This document shows, in pieces, positions 61,676 to 62,047 of a stretch of DNA of 62,047 bases. The DNA lies in assembly GCA_023228645.1 (NCBI GenBank), contig JALOAT010000020.1:1-62047 (forward strand), in the 5' to 3' direction. Source of the stretch: Gammaproteobacteria bacterium. Lineage in GTDB: Bacteria; Pseudomonadota; Gammaproteobacteria; Thiohalomonadales; Thiohalomonadaceae. Made by a program: the position numbers and the translations under genes. Position 1 is the stretch's first letter. The number at the start of each line of letters is the position of its first letter. The notes under the pieces are model-generated. The model did no database searches and was not told where the DNA came from. It was given only the letters and a program-made list of their open reading frames with translations.

Positions 61676-62047
61676 CAATCTATTCCTAAAAATGCTGGAT
61701 AATTACGTAATGGTTCACCAGCATTGCTCCAATAATGGATTATCCACTTGTTATATTTTTTAATAGTTTTTGTTTTAAACAATAGTACATTATTACGGCA
61801 ATCATAGTCAAAATATTCATATATTGTTGAAGCATTGACTCTTACCATTTTTTGTGCAAATTTAGTTATTTTATTACTATGATAATGATTATAGTAGTTA
61901 CTCCAAATTGTTAATAAAGTAAACAATAAAGGTTTGTGGCATCCATTTTCATAATTATTTTTAAACTTGTCAGTAGCTATACCTAACGGCTTTCCAGTAA
62001 TGTTTGGTTGACAATATATTACATCTGAGTTATATTGCCTCCAATCA
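61675..62047 (-). CDS. Unknown protein, 5' end outside window
   Basis: The frame is open to the window edge, so at least 123 C-terminal residues are visible (QPNITGKPLGIATDKFKNNY, ENGCHKPLLFTLLTIWSNYY, TIYEYFDYDCRNNVLLFKTK). It is basic and aromatic-rich, AT-rich in codons, and its stop overlaps the methyltransferase ATG (TGATG), so the two are coupled. It might be a specificity or DNA-binding partner, but no motif supports that. Confidence 0.6.
   Translation of the reverse strand, partial: DWRQYNSDVIYCQPNITGKPLGIATDKFKNNYENGCHKPLLFTLLTIWSNYYNHYHSNKITKFAQKMVRVNASTIYEYFDYDCRNNVLLFKTKTIKKYNKWIIHYWSNAGEPLRNYPAFLGID

Overview
This window looks like part of the genome of a large, probably jumbo, tailed phage with a contractile (myovirus-type) tail. 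The best-supported landmarks are T4-type baseplate wedge proteins (gp25-like at 59841-60230 and gp6-like at 56419-59844), a giant 4215-residue protein directly downstream of gp6, rIIA and rIIB homologues, two unrelated RNA ligases, phage tRNA genes and scattered homing endonucleases. The host is not directly visible. Sigma70-type promoters (TTGAC, 15-17 nt spacer, TATAAG/TATAAT) and a 59-codon gene resembling an alphaproteobacterial DUF4170 protein make an alphaproteobacterial host a reasonable but low-confidence guess.

Layout. (1) 1-11111 is mostly on the minus strand. It holds short, tightly packed accessory genes: an SPFH/band-7 protein cut by the window edge, small membrane proteins, tRNA-Met(CAU) and tRNA-Leu(CAA), a SpoT-like HD hydrolase, a papain/transglutaminase-like protein, a secreted SleB-type cell-wall hydrolase, a CYTH protein, a dCMP-deaminase-like protein and a DRB0094-type RNA ligase. 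(2) 11218-27305 is almost all on the plus strand, with higher-GC, CTG/GCC/AAG-rich codons and one promoter per gene or pair. It encodes a minimal kinase-like protein, a T4 Rnl1-like RNA ligase, a MoxR-type AAA ATPase with its VWA/metallopeptidase partner, a DUF932-like protein, a second AAA ATPase, two tandem rIIA paralogues and an enlarged rIIB. (3) 28081-43072 is a plus-strand array of about 35 consecutive small AT-rich ORFs, mostly 80-170 codons, with start/stop overlaps. Many are recognisable paralogues of one another, and dense DNA repeats punctuate the array. This is the most unusual part of the window. (4) 43097-62047 is on the minus strand: structural genes (tail-associated protein, giant protein, gp6, gp25), then a MazG-like NTP pyrophosphohydrolase, a DNA methyltransferase and a gene cut by the window edge.

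Regulation. Two promoter classes can be read. Early/middle genes have sigma70-like promoters, whose -35 box often overlaps or abuts the preceding stop codon. Three structural genes or operons, plus one unknown gene (11772-12263), carry an AATAAATA box 25-31 nt before the start codon, resembling the T4 late promoter TATAAATA. Non-coding stretches hold 10-bp-phased repeats (14208-14277), a GTTAAC/TTAACGTTAA cluster with long direct repeats (30425-30710), ACTAC/GTAGT dyads (12338-12396) and a recurrent palindrome CCTATATAGG inside the small-ORF array. Two homing-endonuclease genes have a hairpin that would hide the ribosome binding site or start codon.

Functional reading (inference). The window combines late baseplate morphogenesis with a host-takeover and counter-defence region: RNA repair with phage tRNAs, rII proteins, nucleotide-metabolism enzymes, AAA machines, and a large expanded family of small, probably alpha-helical proteins of unknown role.
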